Source: Pseudomonas peradeniyensis (GTDB lineage Bacteria; Pseudomonadota; Gammaproteobacteria; Pseudomonadales; Pseudomonadaceae). Taken from it: a DNA stretch of 64,000 nucleotides. Position 1 is the stretch's first letter. Each line of letters starts with the position of its first letter. Made by a program: the position numbers and the translations under genes. This document shows positions 6,268 to 14,444 of this stretch, piece after piece. The stretch covers positions 2,101,015-2,165,014 of the forward strand of contig NZ_JABWRJ020000001.1 of the NCBI RefSeq assembly GCF_014268935.2, written 5' to 3'. The notes below the pieces were generated by a model. It saw nothing but the letters and a program-made list of their open reading frames with translations. It was not told the DNA's origin and did not search any database.

Positions 6268-8695
6268 CTCAACCACGCAATTCGGTGGGTTCCTGACCAA
6301 CGTGGGCATTGCCCAGCAGGCCAACACCGCCGTGCTGGGGCTGCCCTGGAACATCACCCACATGTTGATCGGTGATGCCGGTGGCGAGCCTTCGCAAACG
6401 CCGGACCCTACACCGAAACCTACCCAGACCGCGCTGGTGCGCCAGGTCTACCGGGCGCAACTGAACGCCCTCTATCAATCGCCTGCCGATCCCGGCGTGC
6501 TGGTCGCCGAGCTGGTCCTGCCGCCGGAAACCGGCGGCTGGTGGATCCGCGAGCTGGCGCTGGAGGATGCCAACGGCAACTTCATCGCCGTCGCCAAACC
6601 GGCGCCCAGCTACAAGCCGTTGCTGGCGCAAGGTTCCGGACGTACCCAGACCATTCGCATGCACGTGGTGTTCGGCAACCTCGCCAATGTCACGTTGAAA
6701 GTCGACCCGAGCATCGTCCTTGCGACACGTGACTATGTGGACAAGGCCCGCGAAGCGGCCGAGCTCTACGCTCGCAACCAGCTCAAGGCGCACGTGGAGG
6801 CCGCCGACCCGCACCCGCAGTACCTGCGCCGCGCCGATGCGGCCAAGGACGTCGGGCCGCTGGCGTGGCTGGGTGTCGCCACTGGCACCGCCGATGCCCT
6901 TACGCTGAAGCTCAAGAGCGGTGAGTCGGCCCTGGCGGCCTACGCCGCTGGCCAGCGCTTCCAGTTCCAGGCCAGCGCCACGAACACCGGCGCCGTGACG
7001 GTGCGTATCAATGGCTTGGCTGCCGTGGCAGTGAAGAAGTCCGGCAATGCCGGCCTGGTCGACCTGGTAGGCGGGGACATTCGTAGTGGCGTCTTGTACG
7101 ACCTGAACTATGATGGGACCTGCTTCCAGCTCGGCGGTGGTGTCGGTGCCAGCAAGGCGTTCGAGCGTTTCTCGTTCGAGGCGTCGGTCGGCCAGACCGT
7201 CTTCAACCTGGCGCACACCGTCGGCAGCACCATCGTGCTGCGCAATGGCCGTGAGATCACCGACTACCTGTCCGATGGCCTGAAGATTACCTTCAAGGCA
7301 CCGTGCAGCCTTGGCGAGGCGGTCGAGATCCTGGCGTTCAGCTCGTTCTCAGCGGCCAACACCTACACCAAGGCCGAAATCCAGACGCTGCTGACTACTG
7401 CTTCGGCGCTGCCAGTGGGCAGTATGTTGCCGTTCCCCAAGGGAACGGTGCCGCCGGGGTTTCTGGAGGTTGACGGTAGCGTGCAGAGCGCGACGGTTTA
7501 CCCAGACTTGGCCGCTTATCTGGCCGGCTCGTTCAACAAAGGGGATGAGCCGGCAGGTTACTTCCGACTGCCGGACTCGCGGGGCGAGTTCCTGCGCGGC
7601 TGGGACCATGGGCGGGGGGTCGATCCGGGCAGGGGTGTTGGGAGCTGGGCAGCCGACTCTCTGCTCGACCACTACCATGCGGTGTATTCCGCCGAGCCAG
7701 GCTTTGGGAAGCTGCCGATTGACGCCAATGTCGTCGGAAGCGCGGGGGATCTGGGGTCGATCGTCAAGCCCGCCGGCAGCTCAGTTCTCGATGCGACTCT
7801 CACCTCAAACGTGTTCCTCCCAAATGCCGCGAAAGGCGGTAAGGAAACCCGCCCCCGTAGCCTGGCAGTCATGTGGTGTGTCAAGGCTTGGAACACGCCG
7901 GTGAATCAGGGGCAGATCGATGTTTCAGCGCTCGCTACGCAGGTGCAGGCACTTCGCCAGGAAATTTCCGGCGCGTTGCCATTACCTGCCCTGGACTATC
8001 CGACAGTCGGCACCACGGATGGTCGTCTCGCCGTTACCTCAGCCGCAGTCGCAGGAAACGGCGGCACTGTGTCGATTCCTGCTGGAATCGCGATTGCTTT
8101 GGCCGAGGCGGACGAGCTGGTCGAATTGGGACGGTTGCGGACAATGAAGACCTTCGCCTGGACCAGCGTGCCTCTGGTTGTTAACGCGACCCTTTATCTT
8201 CGCGCAAAGATTAAAGACCGATCGCTGTATTTCTACGTTGCGCCTGGTTCAGACACGGACGTGGTGCCTGTCTCTTTGCGTTCAGACTCAGGGCAGATTG
8301 CTTCAGGCTTCGATTCGACGGTGATTGATGTGTTGTTGGCCAAGATTGTCACTGGAGCGGCAGGCTCTGTTCCTAATGTGCTTCCACTCGCTAACCGCAG
8401 GCGCCTCGAGGCTGTCGCTTTCTGGTCTGGAGCCGTTGGCAATTACACGCTTGCACTGAATTGGGCGCGTGCTCCGCGCGCCTACATCGCCAGTTTTGCG
8501 GATCATGACGACAATACAAAATCCGATTACTCGATCGTTGCCGAGCCCGTTGGTCTCCATGCCAATGGGAGTGTCATCGGAGCGGCCACTGGATTCAGTG
8601 ATCGTTACACCGGTCGAGTCGGTATCAGTTCCTGGATCCCAACCATCACAACAGGCGCAGGCAAGATCAACGCACGAGTACGCTGGGAGGCATGA
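6260..8695 (+). CDS. H: tail fibre protein (receptor binding)
   Basis: 811 aa. The N-terminal part (about 1-165; AGGEPSQTPDPTPKPTQTALV, PETGGWWIRELALEDANG) is the P2 gpH-type baseplate-attachment module. A middle region of repeats follows, then a phage tail-collar domain (about 390-470; LPVGSMLPFPKGTVPPGFLE and FRLPDSRGEFLRGWDHG). The C-terminal 260 residues form a separate beta-rich domain without a family I recognise and probably define host range. DNA from about 7.4 kb on is less G+C-rich than the N-terminal coding part, so the tip is likely a swapped module. The final ATGATGA overlaps the chaperone start. Confidence 0.93.
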   Translation: MANSTTQFGGFLTNVGIAQQANTAVLGLPWNITHMLIGDAGGEPSQTPDPTPKPTQTALVRQVYRAQLNALYQSPADPGVLVAELVLPPETGGWWIRELALEDANGNFIAVAKPAPSYKPLLAQGSGRTQTIRMHVVFGNLANVTLKVDPSIVLATRDYVDKAREAAELYARNQLKAHVEAADPHPQYLRRADAAKDVGPLAWLGVATGTADALTLKLKSGESALAAYAAGQRFQFQASATNTGAVTVRINGLAAVAVKKSGNAGLVDLVGGDIRSGVLYDLNYDGTCFQLGGGVGASKAFERFSFEASVGQTVFNLAHTVGSTIVLRNGREITDYLSDGLKITFKAPCSLGEAVEILAFSSFSAANTYTKAEIQTLLTTASALPVGSMLPFPKGTVPPGFLEVDGSVQSATVYPDLAAYLAGSFNKGDEPAGYFRLPDSRGEFLRGWDHGRGVDPGRGVGSWAADSLLDHYHAVYSAEPGFGKLPIDANVVGSAGDLGSIVKPAGSSVLDATLTSNVFLPNAAKGGKETRPRSLAVMWCVKAWNTPVNQGQIDVSALATQVQALRQEISGALPLPALDYPTVGTTDGRLAVTSAAVAGNGGTVSIPAGIAIALAEADELVELGRLRTMKTFAWTSVPLVVNATLYLRAKIKDRSLYFYVAPGSDTDVVPVSLRSDSGQIASGFDSTVIDVLLAKIVTGAAGSVPNVLPLANRRRLEAVAFWSGAVGNYTLALNWARAPRAYIASFADHDDNTKSDYSIVAEPVGLHANGSVIGAATGFSDRYTGRVGISSWIPTITTGAGKINARVRWEA

Positions 8696-9084
8696 TGAAA
8701 GCATTGATTCAGGAGGGTGTTGTTGTCGGCTTTGTAAGCGGCGATGCGTTCGGCGAGAGTTTGCCCGATACGCTACCTGTAAATGTTGGTTGGCGCTTTG
8801 AGAACGGCGAGTTCCTTGCGCCCGCTGAACTGACGGCAACTGATCTCATATCCAGGGAGCGAGCATGGCGTGACATTGAACTGACGAGAGTGGTCTGGTT
8901 ACGAGACCGTCACCGCGACCAGTTAGAGGTCGGTATGGACACTCACTTCACTCAGCCACAATTCACTGAGCTTCTGCAATACCTTCAGGCACTGCGCGAC
9001 TGGCCCCAGTCTGCCGTTTTCCCTGAAATTTCGGCGCGCCCCGTGCAGCCAGCATTTCTTTTATCGGCGAGGGTTGAGCAATGA
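8692..9084 (+). CDS. tail fibre assembly chaperone, copy 1
   Basis: 130 aa. N-terminal half binds the fibre tip in known systems and is variable; the C-terminal part has the chaperone signature ERAWRDIELTRVVWLRDRHRDQ and QFTELLQYLQALRDWPQ. Overlaps the fibre stop (ATGATGA), consistent with a dedicated chaperone for the 811-aa fibre. Homologous to the second copy at 9511. Confidence 0.88.
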   Translation: MMKALIQEGVVVGFVSGDAFGESLPDTLPVNVGWRFENGEFLAPAELTATDLISRERAWRDIELTRVVWLRDRHRDQLEVGMDTHFTQPQFTELLQYLQALRDWPQSAVFPEISARPVQPAFLLSARVEQ

Positions 9085-9506
9085 GTCGCGCGGACATTCT
9101 GGCGGTTAATGACAAGGCCGTTCAAGACTTCGTCATCGACGGTGAAGTCAGCGAAGCGGAAATCACGGCCGGCGCCGCCCAGGGCCGCAAATGGTTTAGC
9201 CTGCGCCGGCTTCAGTGGGGGCTGCTCTACAGCCTGGGGACTAACGGTTACGTGCGTCTGCCCTGGTGGCTTGCCGGACTGATCTTCCAGTGGGGCTACA
9301 TCAACAAGCCAAGCGCGGCGATGGTTCCCGTGTCCTGGCCCATGGCATTTACGCGAGGTTTCGGCCGCTGCGTCGCCGTCTTCGGCGGTTCGGGCAATCC
9401 GAACGCTCCAATTTCCGTGGGCTCGCCATCGCTGACGGGGGCAAATCTTTATTCGAGTTACGGCGGCGAAGGTGTCGACGTGAGCTACTGGGTAGTGGGG
9501 TGGTAG
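9081..9506 (+). CDS. small gp53-like fibre-tip protein
   Basis: 141 aa. The C-terminal half GYVRLPWWLAGLIFQWGYI, then VPVSWPMAFTRGFGRCVAVFGG, matches my recollection of the prophage gp53-like C-terminal fibre domain (a receptor-binding tip motif GYxxLPxGLIxQWG). The first 60 residues are a short acidic and aromatic segment with no collar or baseplate-attachment domain. It could be a free-standing fibre tip, an adaptor, or the leftover end of an earlier fibre. It begins with an ATGA overlap with chaperone 1 and is followed by chaperone 2, so it is read as part of the operon. Confidence 0.7.
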   Translation: MSRADILAVNDKAVQDFVIDGEVSEAEITAGAAQGRKWFSLRRLQWGLLYSLGTNGYVRLPWWLAGLIFQWGYINKPSAAMVPVSWPMAFTRGFGRCVAVFGGSGNPNAPISVGSPSLTGANLYSSYGGEGVDVSYWVVGW

Positions 9507-9510
9507 GAGG

Positions 9511-9930
9511 ATGAAGCGATTTTACAGTCAGTCAACAGGCACCACCTACCTGGTAGGCGTGCATCAGGACATTCCGGCGGATGCCTTAGAGATTCCTGAG
9601 ACGCTGTATCTGGAGGTCATCACAAACCGCCCTCGCGACAAGATGTTGGCTCACGATGAGCGCGGGTTGCCGTTCTTGATCGATGTGCAGATTAACCCAG
9701 CCGTGCTGGAGCGCGAATGGCGTGATGTGGAGATCGCTAAGCATGAGTGGTTGGTCTCACGTCACCGTGCGGAGATCGATCTACGGCGTGAGACAACGAT
9801 AAGCGCAGAGCGTTTTGCTGAATTGCAGGGGTACCTGCAAGTGCTGCGTGACTGGCCACTAGCGCAGGCTTTTCCAGACGCCGCTGAGCGTCCGACACCG
9901 CCGACGTGGCTTGTTGACCTAATTCCCTGA
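9511..9930 (+). CDS. tail fibre assembly chaperone, copy 2
   Basis: 139 aa with the same signature as copy 1: LEREWRDVEIAKHEWLVSRHR and RFAELQGYLQVLRDWPLAQAFPDA. Its N-terminal half (MKRFYSQSTGTTYL) is unrelated to copy 1, as expected if each chaperone serves a different tip. AGGAGG directly abuts the ATG, an unusually short spacing. Likely partner is the gp53-like protein just upstream. Confidence 0.87.
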   Translation: MKRFYSQSTGTTYLVGVHQDIPADALEIPETLYLEVITNRPRDKMLAHDERGLPFLIDVQINPAVLEREWRDVEIAKHEWLVSRHRAEIDLRRETTISAERFAELQGYLQVLRDWPLAQAFPDAAERPTPPTWLVDLIP

Positions 9931-9955
9931 CGCCCCATTTGCCGGGGCGTTTTCT
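9929..9955 (+). terminator. intrinsic terminator between fibre module and sheath gene
   Basis: ACGCCCC / GGGGCGT stem followed by TTTCTTTCTT, starting in the stop codon of chaperone 2. It would give lower expression of downstream genes unless read through or unless a second promoter lies at 9956-10010, where I see none clearly. Confidence 0.6.
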
Positions 9956-10010
9956 TTCTTGCTGGACCAACGGCCTCGCACTGCGGGGCCTTATCATATC
10001 TGGAGATTTT

Positions 10011-11177
10011 ATGAGTGGATTCTTCCACGGCGTCACCGTGACCAACGTCGACACCGGCGCCCGCAGCATCGCGCTGCCGTCGTCCTCGATCATCGGCCTG
10101 GTCGACACCTTCACCGAAGGCCCGGGCGTCACCGCCAAGGCCAATGACCTGATCCTGATCACCAGCGAGCGCGAAGCGGTCGCGGCGTTCGGCCAGGACG
10201 CCGCGATCACCAAGGCCTGCCGCGCCATCTACAGCCGCGCCAAGGCGGTCATCGTCGCCTGCGGCGTGGCCAAGCTCGAAGACGCCGCCGAGCAGACCTC
10301 GGCGATCATCGGCAACGTGCTGGCCGACGGCAAGCGTACCGGCCTGCAGGCGCTGCTCGACGGCAAGAGCCGCTTCAACGCCCAGCCGCGCCTGCTGGTC
10401 ACCCCCAAGCACAGCGCCACCCAGGCCGTCGGCACCGCCCTGGTGGCGCTGGCCGACAAGCTGCGCGCCATCGCCATCATCGACGGCCCCAACACCACCG
10501 ATGAAGCGGCCATCGCCTACGCCAAGAACTTCGGTGCCAAGCGCGCCTTCCTGGTCGATCCGGGTGTGCGCTACTGGGACAACGCCGAAGAGGCCACCGT
10601 CGACGCGCCGGGTTCGGCCTGGGTCGCCGGCCTGTTTGCCTTCACCGACCGCGAGTACGGCTTCTGGGCTTCGCCTTCGAACAAGGAGTTCGTCGGCATT
10701 ACCGGCACCACCCGCGCCGTGGAGTTCCTCGATGGCGACGACACCTGCCGCGCCAACCTGCTGAACAACGCCAACATCGCCACCATCATCCGCGACGACG
10801 GCTTCCGCCTGTGGGGCAACCGCACTCTGTCGAGCGACCCGAAATGGGCCTTCGTCACCCGCGTGCGGACCATGGACATCGTCATGGACGCGATCCTCTA
10901 CGGCCACAAGTGGGCCGTCGACCGCTCCATCACCGCCACCTACGTCAAGGACGTCACCGAGGGCCTGCAGGCCTTCATGCGCGACCTGAAGAACCAGGGC
11001 GCGATCATCAACTTCGAGGTCTTCGCCGATCCGGAGCTGAACACCGCCAGTCAACTGGAGCAGGGCAAGGTGTACTGGAACATCCGTTTCACCGATGTGC
11101 CGCCTGCCGAAAACCCCAATTTCCGTGTCGAAGTCACCAACCAGTGGCTGACCGAAGTCCTCGATTCCGCCGCTTAA
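10011..11177 (+). CDS. FI: contractile tail sheath protein FI
   Basis: 388 aa, close to P2 FI (about 396). Starts MSGFFHGVTVTNVDTGARSI; conserved segments include SSIIGLVDTF, GVRYWD, GSAWVAGLFA, FVGITGTTRAVEF and GFRLWGNRTLSSD, ending with the inserted-strand C-terminal region (FRVEVTNQWLTEVL) used for sheath subunit interlocking. Its presence defines the tailocin as R-type (contractile). Followed by the tube gene after 13 bp. Confidence 0.97.
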   Translation: MSGFFHGVTVTNVDTGARSIALPSSSIIGLVDTFTEGPGVTAKANDLILITSEREAVAAFGQDAAITKACRAIYSRAKAVIVACGVAKLEDAAEQTSAIIGNVLADGKRTGLQALLDGKSRFNAQPRLLVTPKHSATQAVGTALVALADKLRAIAIIDGPNTTDEAAIAYAKNFGAKRAFLVDPGVRYWDNAEEATVDAPGSAWVAGLFAFTDREYGFWASPSNKEFVGITGTTRAVEFLDGDDTCRANLLNNANIATIIRDDGFRLWGNRTLSSDPKWAFVTRVRTMDIVMDAILYGHKWAVDRSITATYVKDVTEGLQAFMRDLKNQGAIINFEVFADPELNTASQLEQGKVYWNIRFTDVPPAENPNFRVEVTNQWLTEVLDSAA

Positions 11178-11190
11178 GGAGCGCATCCAC

Positions 11191-11700
11191 ATGGCAATGA
11201 TTCCCGAAACACTGGCCAACCTGAACCTGTTCGTCGATGGCGTCAGCTTCCAGGGCGACGTGCCCAGCCTGACTCTGCCCAAGCTCACCCTGAAGATGGA
11301 AGAGCACCGTCCCGGCGGCATGGACATGCCGGTCGAGATGGACCAGGGCATGGAGAAACAGGAAGCCGCCTTCACCACCACCGGCGTGCGCCGCGAGTCG
11401 CTGAAATTCTTCGGCCTGGCCGACGGCACCGCCTTCAACGGCACCTTCCGCGGCGCCTTCAAGGGCCTGAAGGGCAAGATCAACCCGGTCATCGTCACCC
11501 TGCGCGGCTCGCTGAAAGAAATCGACATGGGTGACTGGAAGTCCGGCGACAAGGCCGAGATCAAGCACAGCGTCGCCGTCACCTACTACAAGCTCGAAGT
11601 CGATGGCCGCCTGGTCTACGAAATCGACGCCCTGGGCATGAAACGGGTGATCGACGGCGTCGACCAACTGGCCGCCCAGCGTGCCGCCCTGGGTCTTTAA
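11191..11700 (+). CDS. FII: major tail tube protein FII
   Basis: 169 aa. MIPETLANLNLFVDG, GDVPSLTLPKLTLKMEEHRPGGMDMP and YEIDALGMKRVIDG are the P2 FII signature. It forms the rigid inner tube driven through the target envelope. Good Shine-Dalgarno (AAGGAG) before the start. Confidence 0.96.
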   Translation: MAMIPETLANLNLFVDGVSFQGDVPSLTLPKLTLKMEEHRPGGMDMPVEMDQGMEKQEAAFTTTGVRRESLKFFGLADGTAFNGTFRGAFKGLKGKINPVIVTLRGSLKEIDMGDWKSGDKAEIKHSVAVTYYKLEVDGRLVYEIDALGMKRVIDGVDQLAAQRAALGL

Positions 11701-11712
11701 GGAGAACACTCG

Positions 11713-12015
11713 ATGGCTCAAGCGAAGAAACTGCCGCAATGGCTGACCGTCGACGCCGAGCGCGTGACCGTGCGCCTGTCGCGCCCCAGCGAGGCCAACG
11801 GTGTGCAGGTCGACAGCCTGTCGCTGCGCGCACCGACCGTGCGTGACATCCGCAATGCCCAGGCCGGTGGCGTGGGCGATGACGAGCAACGCGAACTGAA
11901 CCTGTTCGCCTCGCTGGCCGAGGTTGGCGTCAAGGACCTCGAGGGCCTGGCCCTGAAGGACTACAGCCGCCTGCAGACTGGCTATTTTCGCCTGGTGCAG
12001 GACGACGAGGTTTGA
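11713..12015 (+). CDS. E: tail assembly chaperone E
   Basis: 100 aa (LSRPSEANGVQVDSLSLRAP, VRDIRNAQ, DLEGLALKDYSRLQTGYF). P2-type gpE, thought to bind the tape measure during tail assembly. It ends GAG GTT TGA C. In P2-like and lambda-like tails a programmed frameshift at the end of this gene makes a longer E+E' product; here the second frame is at 12014-12127. Confidence 0.92.
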   Translation: MAQAKKLPQWLTVDAERVTVRLSRPSEANGVQVDSLSLRAPTVRDIRNAQAGGVGDDEQRELNLFASLAEVGVKDLEGLALKDYSRLQTGYFRLVQDDEV

Positions 12016-12127
12016 CCCTGCCCGGCAGAAGGCCGCCGCCAGGCGGTTGGCCAAGGAGCTGAACTTTTCCGCCAGCGAAATCATGACCATGTCGTACAGC
12101 GACATGGTCTGGTGGCTGGCGGAGTGA
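12014..12127 (+). CDS. E' (GpE-family) reading frame reached by +1 or -2 frameshift
   Basis: Read in the frame one base ahead of E, this gives FDPARQKAAARRLAKELNFS, then ASEIMTMSYSDMVWWLAE and stop at 12127. The segment is the GpE-family signature (AEIM-MxYSxMVWWL). It has no convincing start codon of its own: the only in-frame ATG (12083) would give 14 residues and a TTG at 12047 lacks a ribosome site. It is therefore most likely the C-terminal part of an E-E' fusion. The shift site GUU UGA C resembles the release-factor-2 site CUU UGA C. Confidence 0.7.
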   Translation, partial: DPARQKAAARRLAKELNFSASEIMTMSYSDMVWWLAE

Positions 12128-12140
12128 CAAGGAGCAAGCC

Positions 12141-14435
12141 ATGGCGAACACACAGGTGTTCACCCTCGGCGTCACCAGCGACCAGGCATTGGGCAGGACC
12201 GTCGACAGCTTGCGTGGCCAGGTCGAGCGCCTGCGCAGGCAAGCGGACGGTACCCGGCTCGGGCGGTTGATCGGCGAGGTCATCCGCCTGGGGCTCGAGC
12301 TGGACAAGGTGGGCCAGGCCGAAAGGCAGCTGGATAACGACCAGGCATGGGCACATGAGGCGCAGATCGACCGATTGCGCCGTGAGGGGAACGAGGTCGA
12401 GCGCTTGCGCAGGCTTTACCTGTCACTTGGGCGCAAGCCGCTGGAACTGCGTGCGATGGTGGTGGCCTCGAGCGCGGCCGCCGCCAAGGAATCACCAGCC
12501 CCTACGTTGGAGCAGCGCAAGGCGGCCTTGCTGGAGGGGACGAGCCCCGCGCCACGGCCGAGCCGGGGTGATCCGCCCGAGGCGCGCAGCGCGGAGCAGG
12601 GGCGTGTGCCTCTGGAATCGGCGAATGCGGGTTTGGCGGTGCTCAAGGCTGGAGCGGTCGGTGCCGGTACTGTCGCTGTAGCAGCTGGCACTGCCTGGGG
12701 AGCCCGTTCGTATTATCAAAGCCGAACGCCCGAAAGACAAAGCGAGATCACCAAGGGCCTGAAGGAGAATGGTGGCAAGGCTGCCGCTAAAGGCCTCACC
12801 AAGCTTGGCTTGGTCATGCTCAAGGACAAGGGCGAGGACAAGGCCGAGGCTGCTGGCGCAGCGCTTGGAGGCGTACTTGGCAACCTGGGAGCGGAGCTCC
12901 TGGGCGGTCTGACCAAGAACAAGCAGATCCAGAAGTACGGCGGTGAAATCGGCGAGATGATCGGCGAAGGTGTCGGCGGATTTTTCGGCAAGAAAGTCTT
13001 CGGCTGGTTCTCCGATACGCCCGCCGCCAACGATGCCCCAGACAAGGACAAGGCCGCAGCTGACGCTTCAGCTCAAGGTTCTGTCGATGCACCCGAGGGG
13101 ACCGCCACGCCGCCAGGAGAGGCCCGAAGCGCTGTACCCGAGAGCGCTGCTGCAACGCAAGAACGCCCCCCCGAAGGGCCCGCCAATGGGGCTCGGGAGA
13201 TCATGAAGGGCGGATTGATCGCGGCAGGCGCACTGGGTGGTACCGCGTTTGCCGCCTGGGGCGCGCGGACCTACCAAGGGCAATCTCCCGAGCGACGCAG
13301 CGAGATCACCAGCGGTCTCAGGGAGAACGGTGGCAAGGCCGCCGCCAAGGGCGCCACCAAGCTTGGCCTGGCCGTGCTCAAGGACAAGAGCGAGGACCAG
13401 GCCGAGGCGGTAGGCGCCGCTTTCGGCAGTGTACTGGGGAGCCTTGGGGCGGAACTGCTCGGAGGCGTGACCAAGAACAAGCGGATCCAGAAGTACGGCG
13501 GTGAGATTGGCGAAATGATCGGTGAAGGTCTTGGCGGCCTGGCTGGCAAGACGCTCCATGGATTGTTCTCCGACAAGCCCGCCGCCAACGAGGCTCCTGC
13601 CGACAAGGCCAAGACTTCCGCGACTGCCGCTCGCATGCCGAAAGCGGGTGACGATGCCGAGGAGCCTGAGGAAGAGGAGGAGGAAGAAGAGGTCGACGAA
13701 GCCGAGGACGAGGCGGCCTTCTTCGAGGGGCAGGAGGCTGTTCCGGACAGCCCGTCAGCCGCCGCATCGGCAGCCAGCGCTATCGGGCTCGCCGGTACTG
13801 CGGTCACGGGCCAGGTGGGTAGGGCGGTGGCCGGCAATGCCGGCGCCTCGGTGGCAAGGCGAGTGTTCAGGCGCATTCCTGGTGCCAACTTGCTCGACAC
13901 CGGTATGCAACTTGCCGAGACCTACAACAGCGATGCCACCCCCGAGCAGAAACTCGAGGGATATGGCACCGCCGTCGGAGGCCTGGGAGGCGGCCTGGCC
14001 GGTGCTGCGGCAGGTGCCGCCATCGGGTCGGTGGTACCGGTGATCGGCACCGCGATCGGTGGCCTGATCGGTGGCGTGCTGGGCAGCATGGGAGGTGAAA
14101 GTATCGGTGGCTGGCTGGGCAAGGCGCTGGGTTCGGGCAAGGAAGAGCCCGCCGCCAAGCCGGGCCTGGGTGAGGCGGCACGGGCAATGGATAGCCCCGC
14201 AGCACAGCCGCCGGCACCTGCACCACCGGTAGCGGCGGCCACGCCAGCGGTCCCCCCCGCGCCGATCAACCAGCAGTTCACCTTCACCGCCAACATGCCG
14301 GTCACGTTCAGCAACAGTCTCGATGACCCGTCGGTGTTGCAACAGTTGGAGGCCATCGCCCGTCGTCAGCTCGAGGAGCTCATGCGTCAGGCCCGTTCCG
14401 CGCAGTTGGCCGACACCCCACATATCGCACTTTAA
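12141..14435 (+). CDS. T: tail tape measure protein T
   Basis: 764 aa. The N-terminal 110 residues are coiled coil (VDSLRGQVERLRRQ and following). Two related blocks lie at about 188-302 and 375-488 (each with PERxSEIT, NGGKAAAKG, KLGL, GAELLGG, KNKxIQKYGGEIGEMIGEG). An acidic stretch follows (about 507-529), then hydrophobic glycine/alanine-rich segments (about 540-690, including AAAGAAIGSVVPVIGTAIGG) that are membrane-active in tape measures, and a Pro-rich C-terminus. It sets tail length inside the tube. Short for a tape measure, compatible with a tailocin. Confidence 0.9.
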   Translation: MANTQVFTLGVTSDQALGRTVDSLRGQVERLRRQADGTRLGRLIGEVIRLGLELDKVGQAERQLDNDQAWAHEAQIDRLRREGNEVERLRRLYLSLGRKPLELRAMVVASSAAAAKESPAPTLEQRKAALLEGTSPAPRPSRGDPPEARSAEQGRVPLESANAGLAVLKAGAVGAGTVAVAAGTAWGARSYYQSRTPERQSEITKGLKENGGKAAAKGLTKLGLVMLKDKGEDKAEAAGAALGGVLGNLGAELLGGLTKNKQIQKYGGEIGEMIGEGVGGFFGKKVFGWFSDTPAANDAPDKDKAAADASAQGSVDAPEGTATPPGEARSAVPESAAATQERPPEGPANGAREIMKGGLIAAGALGGTAFAAWGARTYQGQSPERRSEITSGLRENGGKAAAKGATKLGLAVLKDKSEDQAEAVGAAFGSVLGSLGAELLGGVTKNKRIQKYGGEIGEMIGEGLGGLAGKTLHGLFSDKPAANEAPADKAKTSATAARMPKAGDDAEEPEEEEEEEEVDEAEDEAAFFEGQEAVPDSPSAAASAASAIGLAGTAVTGQVGRAVAGNAGASVARRVFRRIPGANLLDTGMQLAETYNSDATPEQKLEGYGTAVGGLGGGLAGAAAGAAIGSVVPVIGTAIGGLIGGVLGSMGGESIGGWLGKALGSGKEEPAAKPGLGEAARAMDSPAAQPPAPAPPVAAATPAVPPAPINQQFTFTANMPVTFSNSLDDPSVLQQLEAIARRQLEELMRQARSAQLADTPHIAL

Positions 14436-14444
14436 GGAGGATCC

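Noticed and set aside
9081..9506. Frameshifted 3' end of the main tail fibre
   Set aside because: A complete chaperone gene lies between, and the frame has its own ATG in an ATGA overlap, so it is not a simple frameshift of the 811-aa fibre.
6260..9930. Invertible fibre segment (Mu G-segment type)
   Set aside because: No invertase gene and no inverted repeats flanking the fibre ends that I can see; all fibre genes and chaperones are in the same direction.
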